Made by a program: the position numbers and the translations under genes | Source of the DNA: Arthrobacter sp. AQ5-06 | GTDB taxonomy: Bacteria; Actinomycetota; Actinomycetes; Actinomycetales; Micrococcaceae | Direction: 5' to 3' | Length of the DNA: 40,788 nucleotides | NCBI RefSeq assembly: GCF_003287955.1 | Contig: NZ_QMKP01000024.1 | Location: 1 to 40,788 of the forward strand | Notes under the pieces: model-generated | What the model was told of the DNA's origin: nothing | What the model saw: the letters and a program-made list of their open reading frames with translations, nothing else | Database searches by the model: none | In this document: one piece after another, positions 1 through 9,324 of the stretch | How positions within the stretch are numbered: position 1 is the stretch's first letter | Layout: every line of letters begins with the position of its first letter

Positions 1-90
1 AGGACCCGATGGGCCGTGCGTTGGAAGCCCGCTTTGAACGCCTTCGCCATCACCTTCAGCGACCGATTCCCGGCAGCTGAAAACTACTAA
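1..90 (+). pseudogene. C-terminal end of an IS256 (mutator)-family transposase, cut by the window edge
   Basis: The first reading frame is open from base 1 to a TAA at 88-90. The peptide contains RWKPALNAFAITF followed by a short basic/aromatic tail, the usual C-terminal end of actinobacterial IS256-family (mutator type) transposases. Shortly after the stop, 103-127 has the form expected of the right terminal inverted repeat of such an element (reverse complement begins GGGACTATCTCATTAACGG). The upstream part is outside the window, so I cannot tell whether the element is intact. The family call rests on recall of the C-terminal motif only. Confidence 0.55.
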
Positions 91-127
91 AGGAAACCGC
101 CGGATACACCGTTAATGAGATAGTCCC

Positions 128-155
128 GACGACGGCGGGAGGTTCCGCCGTCGTC
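128..155. terminator. Perfect 11-bp hairpin, likely terminator
   Basis: GACGACGGCGG (128-138) and CCGCCGTCGTC (145-155) form a perfect stem with a 6-nt loop. It lies between the transposase end and the converging small gene at 170-394, so it can serve both. The plus side is followed by GCTTGCTTT rather than a clean T-run. Confidence 0.6.
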
Positions 156-169
156 CGCTTGCTTTGCTA

Positions 170-394
170 CTACGCCGGTTGTTCCCGCCGTTCGTGTGTC
201 TGCCCGTAGGGGACGTCGCGGCTGACGGCGACGGTGTAGTTGGTGTAGCTGCGTTGTGTGACCAGGATGCCGTGGCGGCTTTCCTGCATGGCGTGTTCGC
301 GGGCCATCTCCACGGCGGTGTTGAGGTCGTTTTCGACGGTGTCAGGATCGTGGGCTGTGATTTCCAGGACGAGGTCCGAGTGGCGCTTGATCAT
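170..394 (-). CDS. Small conserved-looking protein of unknown function, 74 aa
   Basis: The ATG at 394 is preceded by a purine-rich GAGAAAGAGACC element; a longer reading back to 460 would begin in arginine/proline-rich shadow sequence, so I prefer 394. The product is soluble, with an N-terminal beta-like stretch (residues 1-14), an acidic helix (EMAREHAMQES, about 30-40) and a second beta-like half. There is no signal peptide or membrane segment. It resembles short hypothetical proteins of Arthrobacter, but I recognise no domain. It stands alone next to mobile-element debris. Confidence 0.6.
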   Translation of the reverse strand: MIKRHSDLVLEITAHDPDTVENDLNTAVEMAREHAMQESRHGILVTQRSYTNYTVAVSRDVPYGQTHERREQPA

Positions 395-627
395 GGTGGT
401 CTCTTTCTCGGCGGGATCCCGGGACTCTGAGCGGGCACAGGCTTCCGGGGCCGGGCGCACCCGGGGAGGCGGAAGCGGTGGTTCCAGAGGGGTTGCCCGG
501 CATTCTCTGATGGGGCGGAGGCCGGCCGTAGTGACCGGCGGGCTGGATCGGCGGAAGCATCTGTTCCTGCGGATCTGTAGTTAGTTTGCATGACTCGGTG
601 GTCCGGCGCAAATACGAAGTCCGAAGA

Positions 628-711
628 ATCGGGGAGCCCAGCCCGGTCGCCGTTGCGCTGTTCTACCGGTCTTCGCGGAAAGTTGCCCTGACACCGGCGG
701 GCTCGCACGCG
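628..711 (+). pseudogene. Remnant of a LysR-type regulator helix-turn-helix
   Basis: One plus-strand frame encodes VALFYRSSRKVALTPAG (about 652-702). This matches the end of the LysR N-terminal DNA-binding domain (family pattern: G-x-x-LF-x-R-x-x-R-x-x-x-LT-x-AG). The sequence on both sides does not continue as LysR and there is no start codon in place, so I read it as a decayed fragment. The match is short and could be chance; a translated search would settle it. Confidence 0.4.
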
Positions 712-1118
712 GTCATGACGGATCGTCCGCATCGGAACGAATTTTCCGGCCGCACGCCAGGTGCTTCTGCCGCTCCCCAGCGTGATACCAGCATCCTCCT
801 GGGCGCTGGCCCGGCCAACAGAGCACCTCAAGCCGCATATGCTCAGCGCGGTATATCAGCCACCTGCGCTCGGACCATGCCTATGATCTGTTGCCCATCG
901 AAAAAAAATCCTCGCCGAGGGCACCGTCGTGGACCACGCGACCGGGACAGTGCATCAGCCATCGCGCGGCTCCGAACGGCAACGGCACCGCATACCCGGG
1001 CTGGGTCATGACGGCAATGGGCGGCATCCCGGACACGATCGACCCCACCATCACCGTCACCGGCAAGATGATCGCTGTCAGAGGAAGCCTGGAACACGGC
1101 CGGGTAAGTACCCCCGCT
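712..1118. other. Non-coding or decayed stretch
   Basis: No frame here gives a convincing start, ribosome binding site and protein-like composition. Several overlapping open frames of 60-140 codons exist on both strands, but they are arginine/proline/histidine-rich shadows typical of high-GC DNA. A poly-A run (A8) lies near 901-908. Together with the flanking fragments it looks like gene debris. Confidence 0.5.
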
Positions 1119-1158
1119 AAAACAGAGAGCGGACGACGGCGGGACGTCCCGCTGTTTT
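1119..1158 (+). terminator. Hairpin with T-tract, likely rho-independent terminator
   Basis: AAAACAG (1119-1125) pairs with CTGTTTT (1152-1158) around a 14-bp perfect palindrome GCGGGACGTCCCGC (1139-1152). The plus side ends TTTTCTTC. No intact gene precedes it; it probably ended a gene now lost. On the minus strand it interrupts the C-terminus of the metalloprotease remnant. Confidence 0.5.
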
Positions 1159-1335
1159 CTTCGTGCATCAGTTGCGTGGTGTCGTTAACGTGATCCAATC
1201 CCAGGACGTGCGCCAGTTCGTGCATGATGATGAGTTGGGACCGCCCGCCCGGGCCAGTGTGTCTGCGAGGTCCGGTGCGTCAAGAGTCACCTGGCCGGTG
1301 ACGTAAACATAGGGTTCGCCAGGAATCTGGACCGA
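1150..1335 (-). pseudogene. Frameshifted remnant of a matrixin-like zinc metalloprotease
   Basis: On the minus strand one frame encodes GEPYVYVTGQVTLDAPDL (from about 1320) and a different frame encodes MHELAHVLGLDH (1225 downwards). The second is a clear HExxHxxGxxH zinc-binding motif of matrixin-like secreted proteases, followed by QLMHEE. In an intact gene the two belong to one domain, so a one-base change near 1240-1255 breaks it. The N-terminal region is missing, since the neighbouring gene starts at 1379, and the C-terminus runs into the hairpin at 1119-1158. The gene is dead. Confidence 0.7.
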
Positions 1336-1366
1336 CCGAGGGGTAACAAGCTGATCACAGGGAGCG

Positions 1367-1372
1367 TACGAT
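1367..1372 (+). promoter_or_regulatory. Minus-10 box of a probable leaderless promoter
   Basis: TACGAT followed by exactly six bases and then the ATG of the 170-aa gene matches the TANNNT-N6-ATG layout of actinobacterial leaderless transcripts. A weak minus-35 (GTAACA) lies 18 bp upstream at 1343-1348. Confidence 0.45.
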
Positions 1373-1378
1373 CGGGCC

Positions 1379-1891
1379 ATGATGGACGCTGATGAGGCTG
1401 AGCGGAGGCGGCGAATAGCAGCGCTCGCACCATACCTGCGGGAGCTCGGATCGCGGACTCTTGAAACCTACGCGAAGGCCGGAATTCTCGACGCCATCCC
1501 CGACAATGTCTTGCCGATAGCGGGCGCCTTGTTCAAACGAAGAGACGATGGCTTTACTTACTTTCCGCACGGTGCTGTGTATTTGAACATAACGCGGGAG
1601 GGGGAACTCCAGCTTGCCCTCCCGGGCGGCGCAGTTCCACTACATGAAGGCATAACGAAGTACATGCAGTTGGCTCGTGAACCGGATCTAGAGGATGCCA
1701 GCGCGGTGGACGGAGCGACAGAGTGGTTTCCGCCGCCGCGTTTTGTTCTCGTTGTCGAAACCTCCCGGCTTTACATCGAATCGGTTGCCCCCAGCGGACG
1801 CTCCGGTATCTCCACGGGCCTTGTGCTCTTGGACAAGTACGCGAACGAAAGGGCACAGCTGTTTGTCGAAGGCTTCCAGGCGGCACTCTGA
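1379..1891 (+). CDS. Hypothetical protein, 170 aa
   Basis: The product begins with tandem Met codons and a charged helix (ADEAERRRRIAALAPYL), has a central beta-rich part with YFPHGAVYLNI near residue 60, and a C-terminal half with FVLVVETSRLYIESV. There is no signal peptide or transmembrane segment, so it is probably cytosolic. I recognise no family. The start fits a leaderless promoter six bases upstream. Its neighbours are a dead protease and another unknown gene, so context gives no function. Codon use looks native for the second half of the window. Confidence 0.65.
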   Translation: MMDADEAERRRRIAALAPYLRELGSRTLETYAKAGILDAIPDNVLPIAGALFKRRDDGFTYFPHGAVYLNITREGELQLALPGGAVPLHEGITKYMQLAREPDLEDASAVDGATEWFPPPRFVLVVETSRLYIESVAPSGRSGISTGLVLLDKYANERAQLFVEGFQAAL

Positions 1892-2150
1892 GATTTACGT
1901 TTCAACGTTTTCAGCTACCAGGACAGTTTCTGTTCATGGCCCCGAAACCGCGTGCTCCCGGGCCGTCAGTCCGCGGCATGAAGTCGCTTAATGCACCCCC
2001 GCTCAGTGCTGCATGGCCCGATAGCCCGGTTCCCTGAGCGGCCATTGACCGAGCCGAGGAGCACCCTGTTCGTGAAAGGCACTGTCACCGCCTTTGTGGC
2101 GGGTAGGCATAACCCCAAAACAGGGTCTGGCCTGATCTGAGGCCCGGTCC

Positions 2151-2156
2151 TACAAT
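2151..2156 (+). promoter_or_regulatory. Minus-10 box of a second probable leaderless promoter
   Basis: TACAAT is followed by six bases and then the ATG at 2163, the same TANNNT-N6-ATG layout as at 1367. No good minus-35 is visible. This favours 2163 over the internal ATG at 2253 as the start of the gene. Confidence 0.5.
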
Positions 2157-2162
2157 CGGGGG

Positions 2163-2519
2163 ATGGACGCAGCCGGTGCAGGCACCCCCGGTACGCCCTC
2201 GGGGGAAGCCATTCACCATGTCCCGAGTGGTGCCGCGAAGGATGTGCATGAAATGACGAATATCCAAGGGCTCATCAGTTCCCTCGCGCCGGACGCACTG
2301 GCAGCACTTCAAGAGCGCGGCCCGGACCAGCAGCTGGACCGCGACATGCTCGACGCTATTGACCGGGCCGCCGGCGGCCCCGGGGAAGGCCGGGGCTACT
2401 ACATAGTCCGGGGGAGCCTCACGCCCTTGGAAAGCCGGCAGTATTTTCTTCGGGACGACGTCGTCGCCGCGATCTGGGCACCCTTGAGTCCGGAAGGCAT
2501 CGCGCGGGCGGGCGCCTGA
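2163..2519 (+). CDS. Hypothetical protein, 118 aa
   Basis: The protein has a flexible N-terminal 30 residues, then a compact region (residues 31-112) with a helix (LISSLAPDALAALQERG), an acidic helix (DMLDAIDRAAG) and a beta segment GRGYYIVRGSL. An internal ATG at 2253 has a GAAGGA element 9 bases upstream and could give an 88-aa product beginning MTNIQG. The leaderless promoter argues for the longer form. No domain, signal peptide or membrane segment is recognised. It is flanked by 270 bp of unassigned sequence upstream. Confidence 0.55.
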   Translation: MDAAGAGTPGTPSGEAIHHVPSGAAKDVHEMTNIQGLISSLAPDALAALQERGPDQQLDRDMLDAIDRAAGGPGEGRGYYIVRGSLTPLESRQYFLRDDVVAAIWAPLSPEGIARAGA

Positions 2520-2693
2520 AAGGCCACATCCAAACACACAACACAAGCGGACCGCGTCCGGCGTCGCAGTTCGTCTTCTGCCAGCCAATGGGGGGTTCGT
2601 GGAACTCCATCTTGCGCATTGCATCTCCTTGTGTCCCACCGACGGTCAGTGTTGTATACATAGAGTTTGCGAGGGCTGGTGCGACGGCGAACC

Positions 2694-3161
2694 TTAGATG
2701 CCGAGCTCTGCCTTGAGCTCTGCGACGTGGCCCTGGGCCTTGATCTGGTACTGGGTGAGCGTGACTTTGCCTTCGGCGTCGAGCACCACGGTGGAACGGA
2801 CCAGTCCGTCAACCACTTCCCCGTTCACGAGCTTTTCGCCCCAGGCGCCGTAGGCCAGGGCCACGGCGTGGTCTTCGTCGGAGAGCAAGGGGAATGTCAG
2901 GGCGAAGTCGCCGGTGAAGGCTGCCAGCTTCTCAGGCGCGTCCGGAGAGATGCCCAGGACTTCGTAGCCGGAGGACTGCAGGCTGCCGAGGTTGTCGCGG
3001 AAGTCGCAGGCCTCGGTGGTGCAGCCGGGGGTGGCGGCTTCCGGGTAGAAGTACACAATGACGTTGCGTCCGCGGTAATCGGAGAGTGAGACCTTCTGGC
3101 CGTCGGCGTTGAGCAGTGCGAAATCGGGGGCCTGGGTTCCGGCGAGGAGTTTCTGGGTCAT
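2694..3161 (-). CDS. bcp: Thiol peroxidase of the Bcp/PrxQ family
   Basis: This is a 155-aa cytosolic peroxiredoxin that reduces hydrogen peroxide and organic peroxides at the expense of thioredoxin. The active site YPEAATPGCTTEAC has the peroxidatic Cys47 and the resolving Cys52 five residues later, as in atypical 2-Cys PrxQ proteins. The N-terminal PDFALLNADGQKVSLSDY stretch and full length match the family. The ATG is preceded by AAGGAT. It lies 67 bp downstream of the wHTH gene on the same strand but is probably a separate unit. A link to purine breakdown (uricase makes peroxide) is only a suggestion. Confidence 0.95.
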   Translation of the reverse strand: MTQKLLAGTQAPDFALLNADGQKVSLSDYRGRNVIVYFYPEAATPGCTTEACDFRDNLGSLQSSGYEVLGISPDAPEKLAAFTGDFALTFPLLSDEDHAVALAYGAWGEKLVNGEVVDGLVRSTVVLDAEGKVTLTQYQIKAQGHVAELKAELGI

Positions 3162-3228
3162 GTAGCGATCCTTGACTTGTCGGGCAACCGCCGTGGCCGG
3201 CGATCAATTCATAGGGGTAACGGGCTGC

Positions 3229-3894
3229 CTAGATGCAGTATTCCGCGGGTCCGCGGACGGTGCTGCCCGGTCCGGGCACAAACTGGTAGCCACCCCCACG
3301 CACCGTGGCGATGGCGTGGCGGGCCGAGCCCAGCTTGCGCCGGACGCGTCCAACATACACGTCGATGGAGCGGAATGCCGCGCCGGGGCAGTCCAGGGAC
3401 TCCAGAACGCGTTGCAATTCTTCACGTTGTATCGCCCGCGACTGGTTCTCCACGAGGTACCGCACGAGGCTGTATTCCATGCCCGTGAAGCTGACAGGGA
3501 CACCGTCCAGAAGGACGGTGTCCGCGGCCAGATCCACTGCCACGATGCTGCGCCGCCCGGCCTGGGAGATGGGCGCGACGGCGGCGGTGCCGTTTCCGGC
3601 GTCGGACGCCGCACCAGAAACATCAGCGCCGCCGTCGGAAACCTCGACGCCGGACGTTCCCGTTCCGGCCGCACTCCACAGGTGGATTTCGGCTTCCGGA
3701 GCAAGCCGGCGGGCACGTGCCAGGACCGCCTTGGCCGCCTGGTCCCAGACCGCGGGGTCGATGTCCTGGCCTTCGCAAGGCTTCAGCCACACCGCCAGGC
3801 CGCGCGGCTGAAGCCCTGGCTGGTGGCCGGGACGGGCCCCCGGACCGGAGCCGGCGCGCGGCCGCGGGTACGGTGCATGGACGTCGACGGCCAT
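3229..3894 (-). CDS. Orphan OmpR/PhoB-type winged-helix DNA-binding protein
   Basis: The 221-aa protein has a C-terminal OmpR-type winged helix (about residues 125-208): LDGVPVSFTGMEYSLVRYL, then IDVYVGRVRRKLG and the wing IATVRGGGYQFV. There is no phospho-acceptor receiver domain. The N-terminal 110 residues are instead a proline/glycine-rich lead and a small region around LAVWLKPCEGQDIDPAVWD, which I do not recognise. The ATG is 11 bases after the allB stop, so it is the last gene of the hyi-glxR-gcl-glxK-allB unit and probably translationally coupled. It may be a local regulator, but no target is visible. Confidence 0.85.
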   Translation of the reverse strand: MAVDVHAPYPRPRAGSGPGARPGHQPGLQPRGLAVWLKPCEGQDIDPAVWDQAAKAVLARARRLAPEAEIHLWSAAGTGTSGVEVSDGGADVSGAASDAGNGTAAVAPISQAGRRSIVAVDLAADTVLLDGVPVSFTGMEYSLVRYLVENQSRAIQREELQRVLESLDCPGAAFRSIDVYVGRVRRKLGSARHAIATVRGGGYQFVPGPGSTVRGPAEYCI

Positions 3895-3905
3895 CGCGCT
3901 GCGCC

Positions 3906-5249
3906 TCAGACGCCGCCGCGGCGGATCAGCTTGCCGCTGGGCGTGCGGCCGTCGATCTCGTTGCCGCGAAGGAACGTTTTGCGGACGACGCCGGAGAGCG
4001 CCTTGCCGTCGTAGGGCGTGATGGGGTTCTTGTGCTTGAGCTTGGTGACATCGACCACGAATGCGTCGTCCGGCGCGAAGATGGAGAAGTCCGCGTCGTA
4101 GCCGAGGGCCAGCTGGCCCTTGTTGTGCAGGCGGGCCAATGCGGCGGGCTTCTCAGCCATCCAGGAAACCACCTGCTCCAGGGGGATGCCGCGGTGCCGG
4201 GCCTCGGTCCAGATCAGGGAGAGCCCCAGCTGCAACGAGGAGACGCCGCCCCAAGCCACGGCGAAGTCGCCGTTTTCCAGGTCCTTCAGGTCCAGGGTGG
4301 AGGGGGAGTGGTCCGAGACGATGCAGTCGATGGTGCCGTCCTGCAGTCCCTTCCAGAGCAGCTCGCGGTTGGACGCCTCGCGGATGGGCGGGCAGCACTT
4401 GTAGGCGGTGGCGCCGTCGGGGATTTCCTCGGCCATCAGGGTGAGGTAGTGCGGGCACGTCTCCACGGTGAGGTGGACGCCGTCGCGCTTTGCACTCGCG
4501 ATCATGGGCAGCGCGTCCGAGGAGGAGAGGTGCAGGATGTGGGCGCGGGCGCCGGTCCAGCGGGCCCGCTCGATGACCTCGGCGATTGCCTTGTTCTCGG
4601 CGCCGCGCGGACGGGAGGCCAGGAACGTTTCGTAGTGGTCGCCGCCTGGGTGCGGGGCGCGGTCGATGGCGTGGGAGTCCTCGGCGTGGACGATCATGAG
4701 GGAGTCGAAGGACTTGAGCTCGGCCATGTCCTCCTCCATCTCGTCCGCTTCGAGGTGCGGGAACTCGTCCACGCCGGAGTGCAGCAGGAAGCACTTGAAG
4801 CCGAACACGCCCTCGTCGTGCAGCGGGCGGAGGTCCGCCTTGTTGCCGGGCACGGCGCCGCCCCAGAACCCGACGTCCACAAACGCCTGGTCCTCGGCCA
4901 CCTCGCGCTTGAGCTTGAGGCCTTCCACCGTGGTGGTGGGCGGGATGGAGTTCAGCGGCATGTCGATGATGGTGGTGACACCGCCGGCGGCGGCTGCACG
5001 GGTGGCGGACGCGAAGCCCTCCCACTCGGTCCGGCCGGGCTCGTTGACGTGGACGTGCGTGTCCACGAGGCCGGGGATGAGGGTTTCGTCGTCGGCCAGG
5101 TCAATGACCTGCGTGCCGGTGAGGCCGTTGCCGAACGGCTCGATGGCGACGATCACGCCGTTCCGGATGCCCACTTCGCGGGCAGTGATGCCGGCGGTGG
5201 TCAGGATGCGCTGGCCACGGATGACCAGGTCATAGCTTTCTTCAGACAT
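3906..5249 (-). CDS. allB: Allantoinase
   Basis: It hydrolyses allantoin to allantoate, the first committed step of ureide breakdown. The 447-aa protein is a dinuclear amidohydrolase: metal ligands H65/H67 (DTHVHV), the carboxylated lysine K152 (FGFKCF), H188 (IVHAED), H240 (ILHLSS) and D313 (VSDHSP) are all present. The start at 5249 has AAGGAG at ideal distance; the open frame extends upstream only because it overlaps the end of glxK by 8 bp (5242-5249), a coupling arrangement. It is transcribed with the glyoxylate-to-glycerate genes. Confidence 0.96.
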   Translation of the reverse strand: MSEESYDLVIRGQRILTTAGITAREVGIRNGVIVAIEPFGNGLTGTQVIDLADDETLIPGLVDTHVHVNEPGRTEWEGFASATRAAAAGGVTTIIDMPLNSIPPTTTVEGLKLKREVAEDQAFVDVGFWGGAVPGNKADLRPLHDEGVFGFKCFLLHSGVDEFPHLEADEMEEDMAELKSFDSLMIVHAEDSHAIDRAPHPGGDHYETFLASRPRGAENKAIAEVIERARWTGARAHILHLSSSDALPMIASAKRDGVHLTVETCPHYLTLMAEEIPDGATAYKCCPPIREASNRELLWKGLQDGTIDCIVSDHSPSTLDLKDLENGDFAVAWGGVSSLQLGLSLIWTEARHRGIPLEQVVSWMAEKPAALARLHNKGQLALGYDADFSIFAPDDAFVVDVTKLKHKNPITPYDGKALSGVVRKTFLRGNEIDGRTPSGKLIRRGGV

Positions 5250-6441
5250 TGAGGGTCTCCTTCGTGTCGGAGCTGTTTGCCGGGTGGTTTCCGGACAGCT
5301 GGCTGCCTGCGAGCTGCACGCCAATGTGCCTGCCGAGCTGTTCCAGAAGCGGTCCCGCTTCAGCAATACATATGTCTACATTGGCTTCCAGATCCGTCAA
5401 AGCATAGACCTGGGCGAAGCCGGATTCGCTGAGCTGTTCCTGGCTCAGAGTACTGCGCCCGCACACCGCGATCACCGGGACTCCCGCGTTGGAAGCCGCC
5501 CGCGCCACGCCCAGGGGAGTTTTGCCCAGCAGGCTCTGTTCATCCAGGCTGCCTTCGCCGGTGATCACCAGGTCTGCGCCGGCCAGCCGGTCCGCCAGTC
5601 CCGTGAATTCGAGTACGACGTCGATCCCCGGCCGGCGGGTCGCTGCCAGTACCGCGATGGCGGCGTAGCCCACGCCGCCTGCTGCTCCGGCGCCCGGAGC
5701 CAGTGCGGCGCGCTCGGCCCGGGAGCCGATCTCGCCCGCGAGAACCTGGACGAAGTTGGCCAGTGCGCTGTCCAGTGCTGCGACGTCTTCCGCGGACGCA
5801 CCCTTCTGCGGGCCGAAGATCGCCGCAGCGCCCTCAACTCCCAGCAGCGGGTTGTCCACATCGCTGGCCAGCACAAAACGTGCTTGCTCCAGCCGGACGT
5901 CAAAGCCAGAGAAGTCAATGCTGGCAAGCCGGGCCAGGGCGGCGCCGCCGGCAGGGAGTTCCCGGCCGGCGGCGTCGAGCAGCCTGGCGCCGAGCCCCTG
6001 CAGGACTCCGGCGCCGCCGTCGGTGTTGGCGCTGCCGCCCACACCCAGGATGATTTGCCGGCAGCCGGCGTCCAGCGCCGCGCTGATCAGTTCGCCGGTG
6101 CCCAGGCTGGTGGCCGTGGTGGCGCTTTCCGAGGTGATGATCCCGCCGGGGAGGACGGCGAGCCCGGACGCGGCGGCCATTTCAATGACTGCCTCGTTCC
6201 CGCGGACCGCGAACTCTGCCCGGAGGGGCTGCCCGCTGGGGCCGCTCACCGTGGCGCTCCGGCGGGTGAAGCCGGAGCCGACGGCGGCATCCAAGGTGCC
6301 CTCGCCGCCGTCGGCCACTGGGATCTTCGTTACTTCAAGGTTGCCGCCGGCAACCGCCTGGAGTCCTGCTTCCAGGTGCCGGGCAACGTCCGGGGCGGAG
6401 AGTGAGCCCTTGAACTTGTCCGGGGCAATGACAACGCGCAT
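5242..6441 (-). CDS. glxK: Glycerate kinase
   Basis: This 399-aa GlxK/GarK-type kinase phosphorylates D-glycerate, completing the gcl-glxR-glxK route from glyoxylate to central metabolism. It begins MRVVIAPDKFKGSLSA, the family N-terminus, and carries VADGGEGTLDA, LGVGGSANTDGGAG and VITGEGSLDEQSL, which line the active site. It starts 3 bases after the gcl stop and overlaps the allB start. The C-terminal tail beyond about residue 370 is longer than usual and holds the allB ribosome binding site. Confidence 0.95.
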   Translation of the reverse strand: MRVVIAPDKFKGSLSAPDVARHLEAGLQAVAGGNLEVTKIPVADGGEGTLDAAVGSGFTRRSATVSGPSGQPLRAEFAVRGNEAVIEMAAASGLAVLPGGIITSESATTATSLGTGELISAALDAGCRQIILGVGGSANTDGGAGVLQGLGARLLDAAGRELPAGGAALARLASIDFSGFDVRLEQARFVLASDVDNPLLGVEGAAAIFGPQKGASAEDVAALDSALANFVQVLAGEIGSRAERAALAPGAGAAGGVGYAAIAVLAATRRPGIDVVLEFTGLADRLAGADLVITGEGSLDEQSLLGKTPLGVARAASNAGVPVIAVCGRSTLSQEQLSESGFAQVYALTDLEANVDICIAEAGPLLEQLGRHIGVQLAGSQLSGNHPANSSDTKETLNV

Positions 6442-6444
6442 GGT

Positions 6445-8235
<1,791 letters not shown>

Positions 8236-8307
8236 GGTGTGCTCCTTGAAAGTCTGTTTTGGTGCCCGGCTGTGGCGGCTGGGGCTGAAGTTGGGTGCGT
8301 TCGGGGA

Positions 8308-8336
8308 AGCCGGCGTCGTAATGTACGACGCCGGCT
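8308..8336 (-). terminator. Perfect 13-bp intercistronic hairpin between glxR and gcl
   Basis: AGCCGGCGTCGTA (8308-8320) and TACGACGCCGGCT (8324-8336) form a perfect stem with a 3-nt loop. A second, smaller hairpin (CCCC-TTGC-GGGG) lies at about 8361-8372. Neither is followed by a T-run on the minus strand, so partial termination or mRNA stabilisation within the operon is more likely than full termination. Confidence 0.5.
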
Positions 8337-8388
8337 GTCCCCTTTTAAGTTCTGGTGCCCCTTGCGGGGGCGCTGGCTTAGCTGCTGA

Positions 8389-9267
8389 TTAGCTGCGGCC
8401 GGAAAGCTGGAGGACCTGCTTGAAGAGGCCGGAGTGGTCCAGTCCGCCGTCGCCCTGGTTGACGGTGGCGGCGACGAGCTGTGCCACGACGGCACCGAGC
8501 GGGACGGCCACCTTGGCTTCGCGGGCAGCAGAGGTGACGATGCCCATGTCCTTGTGGTGCAGGGCCAGGCGGAAGCCGGGATCGAAGTTGCGGTCCAGCA
8601 TCTTCTGGCCCTTCTGGTCCAGGACCTTGGAGCCGGCCAGGCCGCCGCCCAAGACCTTGAGGGCTGCGTCCATGTCCACGCCGTAGGCCTCGAGGAAGGC
8701 GATTGCTTCGCCGAGGACCTGGATGTTGACGGCCACGATCAGCTGGTTGGCTGCCTTTACGGTCTGGCCGGAGCCGGACGGGCCAACGTGGACAACGGTT
8801 TTGCCGACGACGTTCAGGACTTCCTCGGCTGCCTCGAAATCGGATGCCTCGCCGCCCACCATGATGGAGAGGACGCCGTCGATTGCCCCCTGCTCGCCGC
8901 CGGAAACCGGGGCGTCAAGGGCGCGGATGCCGGCTGCCTTGGCGTCGTCGGCCAGGCGCTTGGACACGTCCGGGCGGATGCTGCTGGCGTCGATCCAGAG
9001 GGCGCCCTGCTTGGCGTTGGCGAAGAGGCCTTCCGGGCCGCTGACTACGCCTTCGACGTCGGGGGAGTCCGGCACCATGGTGATGATGATGTCGGCGCCC
9101 TTGGCTGCGTCGGCGATGCTGGTGGCGCCCTGGCCGCCCTCGGCGATGAGTTTGTCGATCGCGGCCTGGTTGAGGTTGAAACCGGTGACGGTGTGGCCGG
9201 CCTTGACCAGGTTGATGGCCATGGGCAGGCCCATGATTCCGAGTCCGATGACTGAAACGTTGCTCAT
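8389..9267 (-). CDS. glxR: 2-hydroxy-3-oxopropionate (tartronate semialdehyde) reductase
   Basis: It reduces tartronate semialdehyde to D-glycerate with NAD(P)H. The 292-aa protein is a beta-hydroxyacid dehydrogenase: Rossmann motif GLGIMGLPMA (9-18), substrate motif DAPVSGGEQGA (118-128) and catalytic K171 (TVKAANQ) are present, and length is normal. It lies 57 bp downstream of hyi and 153 bp upstream of gcl, giving the pathway in one transcript. Confidence 0.96.
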   Translation of the reverse strand: MSNVSVIGLGIMGLPMAINLVKAGHTVTGFNLNQAAIDKLIAEGGQGATSIADAAKGADIIITMVPDSPDVEGVVSGPEGLFANAKQGALWIDASSIRPDVSKRLADDAKAAGIRALDAPVSGGEQGAIDGVLSIMVGGEASDFEAAEEVLNVVGKTVVHVGPSGSGQTVKAANQLIVAVNIQVLGEAIAFLEAYGVDMDAALKVLGGGLAGSKVLDQKGQKMLDRNFDPGFRLALHHKDMGIVTSAAREAKVAVPLGAVVAQLVAATVNQGDGGLDHSGLFKQVLQLSGRS

Positions 9268-9324
9268 TGTGATTCCTTTACTGAAGTCGGGTTTTAGTGC
9301 GAGTGGGCAATTTAGCTGATTGGT

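Noticed and set aside
3717..5252. 511-codon open frame on plus opposite allantoinase
   Set aside because: It is an antisense shadow of allB; composition is Val/Gly/Asp-rich with no domain or ribosome binding site, while allB has all catalytic residues.
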